40,606 nt of DNA from an uncultured Bacteroidales bacterium (GCA_905233625.1 CAJOFJ010000032.1:1-40606), one strand, 5' to 3'; shown: positions 15,992 to 23,476, numbered from the stretch's first letter. Numbers and translations: made by a program. The notes: a model not told the origin generated them from the sequence alone.

Positions 15992-16633
15992 TTATAGAAT
16001 CAATTGTTCAAGTTTCACTTTCGGCACAAAATGAACCCCGTCCTGCCTATAGTATTTGTGACTTTCATCTTCGTTTATTTCCACCAGGCGGATGTTTTCC
16101 GCTCCTTTGCCGATGGCGAGAATGAGCAGAGGCTCGTATGGCAGGTTGAATTCTTGCTTGATATTTTCCTTGTTGAATGCACCGATCATAATCCCGTTCA
16201 GTCCCATCTCCACTGCTTTGAGGAGCATGCTTTGGGCAGAAATTCCCAAATCGATATCTACAATTTTGTTTTCGGCAACAGTGCTGCATACGATGATAAA
16301 AGCTTCGGGTTCAGTACCTTCAAAAGGCAGGTGTAGCTCAGGGAGCGCACCTCCTAACTTGATGTTGGCCAATACCTTTCCCGCTCCTGTGTCATGGGTC
16401 ACCAACTTAAAACGCAGCACCTGCTGGTTGCGACCAGAAGGAATCAGCGCATTCACAGCAACAATTTTGCGCAGGTGTTCTTCTGTCACGACTATTTTTT
16501 TGTCATAGCCGCGGTAGCTGCGGTTTTTCTTCAGCAGGCTGTCTAACGACTGCCCCACATGTTTCACCACGGTTTTCTTTTTCCCCGAGCCAAAAAGCTC
16601 GTCATATCTGTTTTCCAAATAATTGTCTGCCAT
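15992..16633 (-). CDS. Nitroreductase-family protein
   Basis: A 213-residue FMN-dependent oxidoreductase-like protein. KNRSYRGYDKK (about residues 35-45) and IPSGRNQQVLRFKLVT (about residues 64-79) match the N-terminal FMN-phosphate-binding part of the nitroreductase fold. DIDLGISAQSMLLKAVEMGL and the downstream IMIGAF match the helix and glycine-rich segment that follow in this superfamily. Likely NAD(P)H-dependent reduction; the physiological substrate is unknown. It converges on the tRNA gene. Its own promoter box is at 16703. Confidence 0.85.
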   Translation of the reverse strand: MADNYLENRYDELFGSGKKKTVVKHVGQSLDSLLKKNRSYRGYDKKIVVTEEHLRKIVAVNALIPSGRNQQVLRFKLVTHDTGAGKVLANIKLGGALPELHLPFEGTEPEAFIIVCSTVAENKIVDIDLGISAQSMLLKAVEMGLNGIMIGAFNKENIKQEFNLPYEPLLILAIGKGAENIRLVEINEDESHKYYRQDGVHFVPKVKLEQLIL

Positions 16634-16702
16634 AGTATCTGTCAGTTTTGGTTATAACATGCAAGCCCATCCGAATTTATAGGCTAAGTCACGTAATAGT
16701 TG

Positions 16703-16710
16703 CAAAAGTA
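16703..16710 (-). promoter_or_regulatory. Promoter -7 box for the nitroreductase gene
   Basis: TACTTTTG on the minus strand, 69 bp before the start codon, matches TAnnTTTG. Confidence 0.5.
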
Positions 16711-16834
16711 ATACAATTTCCTGAAAAATTATCATTTTTGCGAATTATTTACAATGAATTTACGTCAGCTGTTAGGTATTAATTTTGCTGTGTTAATGCA
16801 GTGCAACGGCGCAAGTTTTAGTGCATTACACGAA

Positions 16835-16947
16835 GCTATGACGATGCGTGTGTGGGCTTTGCCGACGGTTGGGGGGAGAAGGCGTGTGCGGTGGCACTTA
16901 CCGTCGGCTTGATTTTTTGGTGACTTTTTTATCAAGAAAAAAGTCAC
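16835..16947. repeat. Composite dispersed repeat with 11-bp hairpin
   Basis: The 434-bp gap 16634-17067 holds no convincing gene. It contains GCTATGAC (16835), GCCGACGG (16861-16868) with its inverse CCGTCGGC (16901-16908), and the perfect hairpin GTGACTTTTTT/AAAAAAGTCAC (16920-16930 with 16937-16947). The left part (16835-16881) resembles 24099-24146, with 19 of 21 bases identical from GCCGA onward. Both copies lie upstream of plus-strand promoters. Confidence 0.65.
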
Positions 16948-17038
16948 GGAAAATAATAATCCATTTTGAAAGTATGGAGAATAAGTTGGAAGAAAAAATG
17001 TAGTAGTCATGGATACAGTATCATGTTAAAAAAATGAC

Positions 17039-17046
17039 TACCTTTG
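17039..17046 (+). promoter_or_regulatory. Promoter -7 box for the GH29 gene
   Basis: TACCTTTG, 21 bp before the ATG at 17068, matches TAnnTTTG. An upstream in-frame TTG overlaps it and is therefore not the start. Confidence 0.6.
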
Positions 17047-17067
17047 CAATCTAAAACCACTTTTGCA

Positions 17068-18588
17068 ATGAAGCATCCCCTCAAATATTTTTGTTTTTTA
17101 ATTCTCTTGCTGGCAGTCTCCTGCCAGCAGAAGGACGAATTAGTGTCGCCGCCTGCCCCTTACGGCCCTGTACCTACAGAGGCGCAATTGAAGTGGCAGC
17201 AGATGGAGATGAACATGTTCTGTCATTTCGGACCTAACACCTTCACGGGAAAAGAGTGGGGCGATGGTACTGAGGTGGAAGATATCTTCAACCCCACTCA
17301 GTTGGATTGTCGCCAATGGACAAAGATTGCCAGAGCCGCTGGTTTCAAAGGAATCATTCTCACCGCCAAGCATCATGATGGTTTCTGCCTCTGGCCAAAT
17401 CCAGAAAGCGAGCATACTGTGGCGCAGAGCGCCTGGCGTAATGGGAAAGGGGATGTGCTGAAAGAATTGTCCGATGCCTGCCGCCAAGAGGGTGTACGTT
17501 TCGGCATTTACATTTCGCCCTGGGACCAGAACGCGCCAACATACGGTACGCCTGCGTATAATGAAACTTTCATAAAAACATTGGAATCCGCATTGACACA
17601 ATATGGCGAGATTTTCGAGCAGTGGTTTGATGGTGCTTGTGGAGAAGGTCCTAACGGCAAACGCCAGGTGTACGACTGGCCGCTGTTCAACAACACTGTG
17701 CATCAATTACAGCCGCAGGCACTCATCTTCAGTGATGTGGGGCCCGGTTGCCGTTGGGTGGGCAACGAAGAGGGTAGGGCAGGTCGCACTTGTTGGTCGC
17801 TGCTCAATACCGATGGCTTTACCCCTGGTGCAGGAGCGCCCCCTCAGGATACGCTAACCGTGGGCAATCGGCAAGGCCAATATTGGATTCCGGCCGAAGT
17901 GGATGTCTCTATTCGCTCTGGCTGGTTCTATCGTGATAGCGAGTATCCCAAGAGCGTGGAGGAACTCATGCGTATCTACTATCAGAGTGTAGGCCGCAAT
18001 GGCTTATTGCTGCTGAATGTGCCGCCCGACCAGCGGGGACTGATTGCCGCGGAAGACTCTGCTCGCCTGATGGAATTTGCCGCTGCTTTGCAGTCGGTTT
18101 TTGCTCAGGATTTGGCGCAGAATGCGTCGGAAATCAAGGCTTCCCATGTCAGGGGCGAGAAAAATCCGATAACTCAGAATTTGAAAAATCGAACTCATAA
18201 GACTTCTCTTTCAGCAAACGTGCAAGCCTATGGGGCAGCCAACCTGTTAGACACATCGTATCATTCCTATTGGACTGTAGACGACAGCGTGACTTTGGCT
18301 CAGGTGGTGTTGAGCTTCGACCAGCCGGTGAAATTCAACCGTCTAATGCTTCAGGAGTACATCCCCTTGGGACAGCGAGTCTCAAAATTCCATATTGAAA
18401 TCATGTTACCCGACGGCAAGTGGCGGACTGTAGCCACCGAAACCACCATCGGCTACAAGCGGATAGTTCTGTTGCCAATGTGTACCACCAAGGCTGTCCG
18501 TATTTGCATTGATGAGTCTCTGGCCTGCCCGGTACTCAATCGTCTGGCGTTGTATAAGGATGAGGTTTTCTTGGATTTTAAGGAATAA
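17068..18588 (+). CDS. GH29 alpha-L-fucosidase, lipoprotein
   Basis: It probably removes terminal alpha-L-fucose from host glycans or plant polymers. 506 residues. The signal MKHPLKYFCFLILLLAVSC has a lipobox ending at Cys19, so it is anchored in a membrane. The GH29 barrel follows: MNMFCHFGPNTFTGKEWG, ILTAKHHDGFCLW and EQWFDGACGEG, in which Asp188 of WFDG is the expected catalytic nucleophile. The last ~130 residues look like an F5/8-type C (discoidin, CBM32-like) beta-sandwich that may bind sugar. The gene stands alone with its own promoter and converges on the nine-gene cluster 12 bp away. No SusC/SusD pair accompanies it. Confidence 0.92.
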   Translation: MKHPLKYFCFLILLLAVSCQQKDELVSPPAPYGPVPTEAQLKWQQMEMNMFCHFGPNTFTGKEWGDGTEVEDIFNPTQLDCRQWTKIARAAGFKGIILTAKHHDGFCLWPNPESEHTVAQSAWRNGKGDVLKELSDACRQEGVRFGIYISPWDQNAPTYGTPAYNETFIKTLESALTQYGEIFEQWFDGACGEGPNGKRQVYDWPLFNNTVHQLQPQALIFSDVGPGCRWVGNEEGRAGRTCWSLLNTDGFTPGAGAPPQDTLTVGNRQGQYWIPAEVDVSIRSGWFYRDSEYPKSVEELMRIYYQSVGRNGLLLLNVPPDQRGLIAAEDSARLMEFAAALQSVFAQDLAQNASEIKASHVRGEKNPITQNLKNRTHKTSLSANVQAYGAANLLDTSYHSYWTVDDSVTLAQVVLSFDQPVKFNRLMLQEYIPLGQRVSKFHIEIMLPDGKWRTVATETTIGYKRIVLLPMCTTKAVRICIDESLACPVLNRLALYKDEVFLDFKE

Positions 18589-18600
18589 TGATGGGTTGAG

Positions 18601-18897
18601 TTACCCGAAATATTCAATCATTCCTATCACGAAGGCTGGGATGAAGAAGAACTGTATGGCATAGCCGATGGCGGTCATAATGCGGCTACCGGCTAGCTCG
18701 GTGCTACTCTTGATCCAGAACCAGCGTGGCGGAACGGTGTCGCCCCAGCCCACGATGCCAACAACCAAGCCAATAACAGCACTTACACCACCAAGAATAA
18801 AAACTAGAGGTTCAACACCATCTTCGAGTAAGTAAAATCCGCCAAACAGAATCATTATTGGCGAAATAAACTGAAATATCCAAAGAAATACTGCCAT
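18601..18897 (-). CDS. Small multi-pass membrane protein, unknown
   Basis: 98 residues with about three hydrophobic segments: residues 5-25 (LWIFQFISPIMILFGGFYLL), 30-50 (PLVFILGGVSAVIGLVVGIV) and 75-96 (AIGYAIQFFFIPAFVIGMI). I do not recognise a family. It is the last gene of the minus-strand cluster that begins at 23476, only 6 bp after the preceding stop, so it is very likely co-transcribed and co-functional with the channel gene. Confidence 0.65.
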   Translation of the reverse strand: MAVFLWIFQFISPIMILFGGFYLLEDGVEPLVFILGGVSAVIGLVVGIVGWGDTVPPRWFWIKSSTELAGSRIMTAIGYAIQFFFIPAFVIGMIEYFG

Positions 18898-18903
18898 AAT
18901 AAA

Positions 18904-19071
18904 TTACTTTTTGATTTTTAACAACAAACGAAGTATCTTGATGACTATCATGATAGGCAAACCTGCAGCGGGAATGGTTTTGGCCACATCCTCTGCAATA
19001 TCAAGGATATCGGCTAACGGGTATTTTTGCGCCAACGTCTGTATGCTATTTTTGTTACTCTCGTTCTCCAT
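18904..19071 (-). CDS. 55-residue peptide with a hydrophobic basic C-terminus
   Basis: It begins MENESNKNSIQTLAQKYPLA and ends with one hydrophobic helix rich in Ile/Leu, then Lys (MIVIKILRLLLKIKK). This pattern fits a membrane-inserting or amphipathic peptide. The start at 19071 overlaps the end of the previous gene by 17 bp, which suggests coupled translation. The same frame extends upstream to 19173 inside that gene; the coupled start is preferred. The family is unknown. Confidence 0.6.
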   Translation of the reverse strand: MENESNKNSIQTLAQKYPLADILDIAEDVAKTIPAAGLPIMIVIKILRLLLKIKK

Positions 19072-19315
19072 TTTGTTGTATCTGTTTGAGATTGTTGATA
19101 AAGTCGATGAGTTTTGAGGCATCTTTGCCTGTCTTCTGCTGGTATTCTTCCACCTTGGATAGCAATCCGTCAAGGTCCATGCCTTTCAGCAAGGCCTGAA
19201 TGGTTGAGTTGGTAAGTTCTACCGTCTTATCTTTAGCATTACCCAGAAACTGTGAGGTGTTGTTCAACGCCTCTGTGCTTTTTTCTTTCAATTTGTTGAA
19301 ATCAATCAATGCCAT
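19055..19315 (-). CDS. 86-residue helical protein, unknown
   Basis: It begins MALIDFNKLKEKSTEALNNT and is predicted to be almost all amphipathic helix (LGNAKDKTVELTNSTIQALL, then LLSKVEEYQQKTGKDASKLI). No signal peptide or membrane segment. The start overlaps the stop of the channel gene by 14 bp, and its end overlaps the next gene, so it is tightly coupled to both. I do not recognise a family. Confidence 0.65.
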   Translation of the reverse strand: MALIDFNKLKEKSTEALNNTSQFLGNAKDKTVELTNSTIQALLKGMDLDGLLSKVEEYQQKTGKDASKLIDFINNLKQIQQNGERE

Positions 19316-20978
19316 ATCCTATTGTTTTTTGTTTCAGATTATCGGGACGATACTTCATATTGTTGGAATCAAGCTCATGGTGTATGATATCAGCCATGGT
19401 GGCGGCAATTTGTATGTATCGGTAGTCCCAGCAGGTGACGGACCAGGCTATCCTTAACATCAGACCATTGACAGGTTGTCCTATCTTGCGATAAAAGTTG
19501 CGTGGTGAAGAAGTATCGTGGTATTTTTGGTTGGAGGTTTTGATGTCATATTTTTCCTCCAATGATACTGACAAGGCATTATAAAGCTTTTGCAGGTTTT
19601 CAGATGATGCTAAATCGCTAGCAAAACTGTCCTCTCCTTTTTTGCCTCCGTATTCGAAATGCAGTTGTTCGGAATATTCCGACTCGTTGGCTCCCGATGC
19701 TGCTAACAAAGTTATTGCCCAAGCATCTTTGGGGGCAGTCAGTTTGCGTAAGTCCGCCATATATTCAGATAAACCCTCTATAGCCTGTTCATCATCAAAC
19801 AAATAATAGCTGCGGTAGGGTTTTTGTTGCCCCTTCTCACGTGAAAGGTAGTTAAAGCCGCCAATGAGGGCTAAATGGTAGGCAAAATGACCAATGACAG
19901 GGTCAACAACATTGCTCGGTGCTACGATGGTAATTTTTGAACCACGGTCTATACAACAGCCGTATGGAGTGTTTAATGGGAAGAGTTCCACAGCCAGCCG
20001 GTCATCGCTGTATTCGCCTAATGGACGTGTGACAGCAAGATTAATTAACCGCATGTCTTTTGAGACACTCACAGCGTCAAGTATTTCGTCTTCTTTGTGC
20101 CAAATTCTAGCTTGAGCTTCAGGAATGGTAATGTAAGGTGGTACCACTTGTAAGCCTGTAGGTCTGTCCAGCTTGCTCTCGAAAGCATTATGCAACTCTT
20201 CTGCCCATTCAGCGGCACTTTCTTCATGGCGTTTCTCGTCCATCACGTCGCTAAAGCCAGAACCCACCAAACCCGCAGGTACAGCAAAGATTGCGATACC
20301 CAACAAACCCACAATACAAGCGATAATCTTACCTGGAAGAGTAATCGGTGGTTGGTCAGCAAAACTACCCGGATCCCCGATATATTGAGCGAAGGCCCAT
20401 ACCACAGATGTCCAGCCGTTGTCGTACACCTCAGGTTGTGCCTCATGCTCCACAAAATAGAGAATAAACGAAAGTATCAGCGTTACAATACAGAGGAATT
20501 GCAACGATACCCAAAGTTCACGCTTCTTTGAGCTGATAGCCTCCGATAGCAGGCGGAAGGCTTTCATATAGCGGAACATGCGCATTAGTCGAGCGATTCG
20601 TAATGCCTTGAGCAGAGAGTATGGGATAGGTAATAGGAAGGCGATATAAAAGGTGTAAGTGGAGAGTATGTCTATCAATCCGTAGAATGATAGACAGTAG
20701 CGTATGCGTCCCCAGAATCCCTTATATTTTGGATCCAGCAGGTCGGCATACCAGATGCGCAGCGATACTTCAATGGTGAAAAACACCGTGGTGAAAACAT
20801 CCACTATATGCAGCCATGTGCTGTAACGTTGCACAATACTGTCAAAAGTGGATAAAAACACTTCTACTGTACTGATGATAATAAGGCCGATGATGGTGTA
20901 GTCGACCCAGTTGTGCCATTGCTTGGTGTTTAGGTTGTCATCGAATACTCTTGACAGCTCAAATTTCAGTTTCTGCAT
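19302..20978 (-). CDS. Voltage-sensor-type ion channel with a large soluble C-terminal domain
   Basis: 558 residues. Residues ~25-245 form a six-TM voltage-gated-channel fold: S1 ~24-45, S2 ~57-78, S3 ~92-117, S4 121-144, S5 ~155-178, pore loop ~189-206, S6 ~217-242. S4 has basic residues at every third position: K124, R127, R130, R133, R136, K139, R142. The pore reads AQYIGDPGSF where potassium channels have TVGYGD, so ion selectivity cannot be assigned. Residues ~260-558 are soluble and match no domain I recognise. A basic coiled-coil gene ends 3 bp upstream and two tiny genes overlap or follow its stop. In this context it is the likely membrane effector of the cluster. Confidence 0.85.
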   Translation of the reverse strand: MQKLKFELSRVFDDNLNTKQWHNWVDYTIIGLIIISTVEVFLSTFDSIVQRYSTWLHIVDVFTTVFFTIEVSLRIWYADLLDPKYKGFWGRIRYCLSFYGLIDILSTYTFYIAFLLPIPYSLLKALRIARLMRMFRYMKAFRLLSEAISSKKRELWVSLQFLCIVTLILSFILYFVEHEAQPEVYDNGWTSVVWAFAQYIGDPGSFADQPPITLPGKIIACIVGLLGIAIFAVPAGLVGSGFSDVMDEKRHEESAAEWAEELHNAFESKLDRPTGLQVVPPYITIPEAQARIWHKEDEILDAVSVSKDMRLINLAVTRPLGEYSDDRLAVELFPLNTPYGCCIDRGSKITIVAPSNVVDPVIGHFAYHLALIGGFNYLSREKGQQKPYRSYYLFDDEQAIEGLSEYMADLRKLTAPKDAWAITLLAASGANESEYSEQLHFEYGGKKGEDSFASDLASSENLQKLYNALSVSLEEKYDIKTSNQKYHDTSSPRNFYRKIGQPVNGLMLRIAWSVTCWDYRYIQIAATMADIIHHELDSNNMKYRPDNLKQKTIGYGID

Positions 20979-20981
20979 CGT

Positions 20982-21242
20982 TTATTTTCTCTTGGCAGCT
21001 GCACGTTCGCGGGCAAGGCTCGCCTTGGCATTCTCTATTTCACGTTTTAGGCTTTCGATGCGACGGTCGTGGCTGGCCGCACGATCTATTTTCTGTTTTC
21101 GATAGCTTGCCTTACTGGTAGTGCTGGTGGCACGCTTCACAAGGTCGGCATAGTGTGCGTTGTCTTTTTTCTTTGCTTCGCGTTCTTTAGCTACTGCGGA
21201 CCGCAGGTCGATGAGGCGTTTACGGTAATATTCTACGCTCAT
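20982..21242 (-). CDS. Basic coiled-coil protein, unknown
   Basis: 86 residues, beginning MSVEYYRKRLIDLRSAVAKE and very rich in Lys, Arg, Ala and Glu; the second half (IESLKREIENAKASLARERA) has coiled-coil spacing. It ends 3 bp before the channel start codon, so the two are probably translated together, and it may bind the channel's soluble domain or nucleic acid. An intrinsic terminator lies upstream, between it and the previous gene. Confidence 0.65.
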   Translation of the reverse strand: MSVEYYRKRLIDLRSAVAKEREAKKKDNAHYADLVKRATSTTSKASYRKQKIDRAASHDRRIESLKREIENAKASLARERAAAKRK

Positions 21243-21261
21243 GTTTTCTAGTTTTTGAATG

Positions 21262-21302
21262 AAAAAAAGACGGTGATGAGAGTTTTTATTTTCACCACCG
21301 TC
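21262..21302 (-). terminator. Intrinsic terminator inside the nine-gene cluster
   Basis: On the minus strand GACGGTGGTGA pairs with TCATCACCGTC (11 bp, one G-U pair), followed by seven T residues (21268-21262). It would reduce or stop transcription after the 103-residue gene and before the channel genes. No TAnnTTTG box is seen between it and the next start at 21242. Confidence 0.85.
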
Positions 21303-21318
21303 ATTTTGTTAGAGAAGA

Positions 21319-21630
21319 TTATTTTCCAGCAGCGACAAGAGTAATGCTGTTGTCAGCCAGCTTGCTGTTGTCTTTATTGGCAACTTGCACACCGATACCA
21401 TACATCTCTTTAATCTTGTCTTCGAAGTTGCCCACGCGGAGGTTGCCACCAACGGTCAGTTCACCGCCCTTTGCACCTTCAGCACGGATGCTGGCCAAAG
21501 TGGCATTGTCATCAGCAAATTGTTTGCAAGCGGGTGTGGTGTATACACGAAGCGTGGCACCGAAACACTTGTTGAAGTTCTCTTTCAGACTTTTGACCTT
21601 CATACGGCCATCTAATTTAAATTCTGCCAT
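21319..21630 (-). CDS. Double-module protein C (103 aa), unknown family
   Basis: Two copies of one module, residues ~2-50 and ~56-101. Each starts with a short beta-like stretch ending in Gly and then a basic residue (FKLDGRMKV; ELTVGGNLRV). A helix with a conserved aromatic follows (SLKENFNKCFG; NFEDKIKEMYG), then a beta-like segment (ATLRVY; IGVQVA), and the module ends near an Ala-Asp, Thr-Leu segment (ADDNATLAS; LADNSITLV). Paralogues are encoded at 22447-23079 and 23111-23476. No signal peptide or membrane segment, so probably cytoplasmic. It is the last gene before the internal terminator and may be the most abundant product of the cluster. Confidence 0.75.
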   Translation of the reverse strand: MAEFKLDGRMKVKSLKENFNKCFGATLRVYTTPACKQFADDNATLASIRAEGAKGGELTVGGNLRVGNFEDKIKEMYGIGVQVANKDNSKLADNSITLVAAGK

Positions 21631-21685
21631 AATAATGAATTTTGAAAAGGTTAATAAAAAAGGTTTGATGTATTACTTTAATTGA

Positions 21686-22372
21686 TTATTTCCCGTTAGT
21701 TATTCGTACTTCTACAATCTTACTTTTGTCAATGGGTGCTAATTTCTCTATTTCAAAGTCAGAACCAGCGATTTTATAAGCTCCCCATATATAGGCATCC
21801 ACTTTACGATAAGAGAGCTTACCCCATAATCCATATTCTTTCATGAAAGTGTCATAGACCTGTGTGTAAAAGTTATAATCTCGCATTTTTTTGTGAAATG
21901 ATTTTTTGTTATAGCCGTTCTTCACGTTCGTTTTTTTTGTGCAGGTATATGGAGGCAGATTCTTTTCCTCTAGTAATTTGGTTAGAACATTTGCTACTAT
22001 GTTGTCATAGATGGGGAATGCCTCCGGATTGTGGTAGGCGCAGTACTTGGTGGCAAAAGAATAAAAATCGTAATCTTTGCTTTTAATTGTTAGTGTGGCA
22101 ATCTCTTTTACTAAAGATTTGTCACCACTTTTTAGTCGTTTGTCTACTTCCTTTATTTCAAAGATGTGATCTGTCATACGGTTAGTTGCAAGAATATAGG
22201 TAGAGTATAATAGATTCAGCAATTTCACCTTTACTTCTACAGCTGCTTTATTCTGATGGTCGGGGTATTCTTTTACCAGGCATTGCAAGATATTTTCTTG
22301 AATACGATAAGATTCCATTTTTTTGTATGCATCAAGCACTTTTTGAGAATCGGCATATAAATCTTTAATCAT
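21686..22372 (-). CDS. 228-aa protein, weakly OGG/HhH-glycosylase-like
   Basis: A soluble protein of 228 residues, beginning MIKDLYADSQKVLDAYKKME. The middle carries YSFATKYCAYHNPEAFPIYD, followed by a basic segment and then RKVDAYIWGAYK. That FA[TS]K...P..[FY]PI[YW]D arrangement recalls proteins described as having an OGG-type (8-oxoguanine glycosylase) fold, but I cannot see a full helix-hairpin-helix with catalytic Lys/Asp, so enzyme activity is uncertain. It lies between two of the double-module genes in the same direction and is likely part of the same system. Confidence 0.6.
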   Translation of the reverse strand: MIKDLYADSQKVLDAYKKMESYRIQENILQCLVKEYPDHQNKAAVEVKVKLLNLLYSTYILATNRMTDHIFEIKEVDKRLKSGDKSLVKEIATLTIKSKDYDFYSFATKYCAYHNPEAFPIYDNIVANVLTKLLEEKNLPPYTCTKKTNVKNGYNKKSFHKKMRDYNFYTQVYDTFMKEYGLWGKLSYRKVDAYIWGAYKIAGSDFEIEKLAPIDKSKIVEVRITNGK

Positions 22373-22446
22373 ATGTCAAAGTGTTTTGAGTGTCCTAATT
22401 ATCTATTTGTCTATAGATACTTTATTCATCATAATTGATGTTTTTT

Positions 22447-23079
22447 TTATTTCCACTCGCCTTTCTTGCAGCCGTCGGCTTCGCATTTTTTGTTGAAGGC
22501 GGCGAGGGTCATCTCGTCGGTGGAACCACTGGTGTAATAACGATGTCCATCTTTTTCGGTATAGCATACCTGAGCATAAAGGCCAAAGACAGTGTCAAAC
22601 TCTTTTTCCAACGTTTTTATCTTTTTATTTCCGCTAATGGAGATGTCACCTCCCGAATCGGCACGACGCACTGAAGCGAGGGTCTTGTTAACATCAATAC
22701 CTGAGATGCTTTCACCTTTTGCTACAGCTTGACGTGCATAACTGTAGCAGATTTTCAAGCGCAAATAGGGAAACTCTTTGTTGAACTCTTTCATCAAAGT
22801 TCCGATTTTCTTATTGCCAGTCACCGACAACTCAATGGAGGTTTTCACTGGCGTGGTTTTCTTGGCTGTGGTTTTTGCGACCGTGGTAGTCTTCTTTACG
22901 GTAAATTTTACCGTCGTCGTGGTTTTCTTTGCGCGAGCAGCTTTTTTTGCAACAGGTTTTGTGACAGTGGTCTTCTTTGCAGCTGTTTTCGTTGTTGTGG
23001 TCTTTTTAGCTGTGGTTTTCACCGTAGTAGTTTTCTTGGCCGTGGATTTAGCGGAAGGCTTCTTACTCGTTGTAGCCAT
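22447..23079 (-). CDS. Histone-H1-like tail fused to a double module (210 aa)
   Basis: Residues 1-80 are almost only Lys, Thr, Ala, Val and Ser in repeats such as TTAKKTT and KTAAKK, like the C-terminal tails of bacterial histone-H1-like proteins, and probably bind DNA or RNA. Residues ~81-139 and ~145-197 are two copies of the module found in the 103- and 121-residue neighbours (SVTGNKKIGTLMKEFNKEF; SISGNKKIKTLEKEFDTVFG). The C-terminus GEWK resembles GEYK of the 121-residue protein. The start codon lies inside a 7-bp tandem array (23076-23103). Confidence 0.75.
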   Translation of the reverse strand: MATTSKKPSAKSTAKKTTTVKTTAKKTTTTKTAAKKTTVTKPVAKKAARAKKTTTTVKFTVKKTTTVAKTTAKKTTPVKTSIELSVTGNKKIGTLMKEFNKEFPYLRLKICYSYARQAVAKGESISGIDVNKTLASVRRADSGGDISISGNKKIKTLEKEFDTVFGLYAQVCYTEKDGHRYYTSGSTDEMTLAAFNKKCEADGCKKGEWK

Positions 23080-23103
23080 AACTCTTAACTTTTAATTCTT
23101 AAC
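23076..23103. repeat. 7-bp-unit tandem array carrying a start codon
   Basis: On the minus strand: GTTAAGA, ATTAAAA, GTTAAGA, GTTATGG. The ATG of the 210-residue gene is in the last unit. Confidence 0.6.
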
Positions 23104-23110
23104 GCTAACA

Positions 23111-23476
23111 TTATTTGTATTCTCCTCTGGAAGCTTGGCCAATAGTGATGTCGTTGGGAACGCAGGTTTTGCCAGCCTTGTCCTTAATCTGAACAGTGAC
23201 GCCAAATTGTTGGTCGAAAAGTTTCTCGGCATCGCCTACTTTGGTGCTACCTTTAATCTTTAAGCTGTCGGCCTTGGTATTTATCTCCTTAGTTGTCTTG
23301 CTGTTAAGAGCAGCGAGGGTCATCTCGGGATCAGCCAGTTTTGCACCCTTGTAAAAGGCCAGTGTCAGGTTGAAGGTCTTCATGAAATCAGCCGAGATGG
23401 TTTTCAGTTTTTTGTTCGGTGCTACCGAAAATTCTGCCTTATTAAAGGCGTCTTTGATGTTGTTGATAAGTCCCAT
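23111..23476 (-). CDS. Double-module protein A (121 aa), unknown family
   Basis: First gene of the cluster. Module copies lie at residues ~14-58 (EFSVAPNKKLKTISADFMK, ending DPEMTLAAL) and ~71-115 (LKIKGSTKVGDAEKLFDQQF, ending PNDITIGQ). A short N-terminal helix (GLINNIKDAFNK) precedes them. It is soluble, with no signal peptide. Its C-terminal GEYK is shared in form with the 210-residue paralogue. Next gene 31 bp away. Upstream is a ~250-nt leader with a long hairpin and a promoter box at 23734. Confidence 0.75.
   Translation of the reverse strand: MGLINNIKDAFNKAEFSVAPNKKLKTISADFMKTFNLTLAFYKGAKLADPEMTLAALNSKTTKEINTKADSLKIKGSTKVGDAEKLFDQQFGVTVQIKDKAGKTCVPNDITIGQASRGEYK

Noticed and set aside
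16765..17010. 81-codon minus-strand frame
   Set aside because: It is made of the composite repeat with its hairpins (16835-16947); the translation reflects repeat sequence, not a gene.
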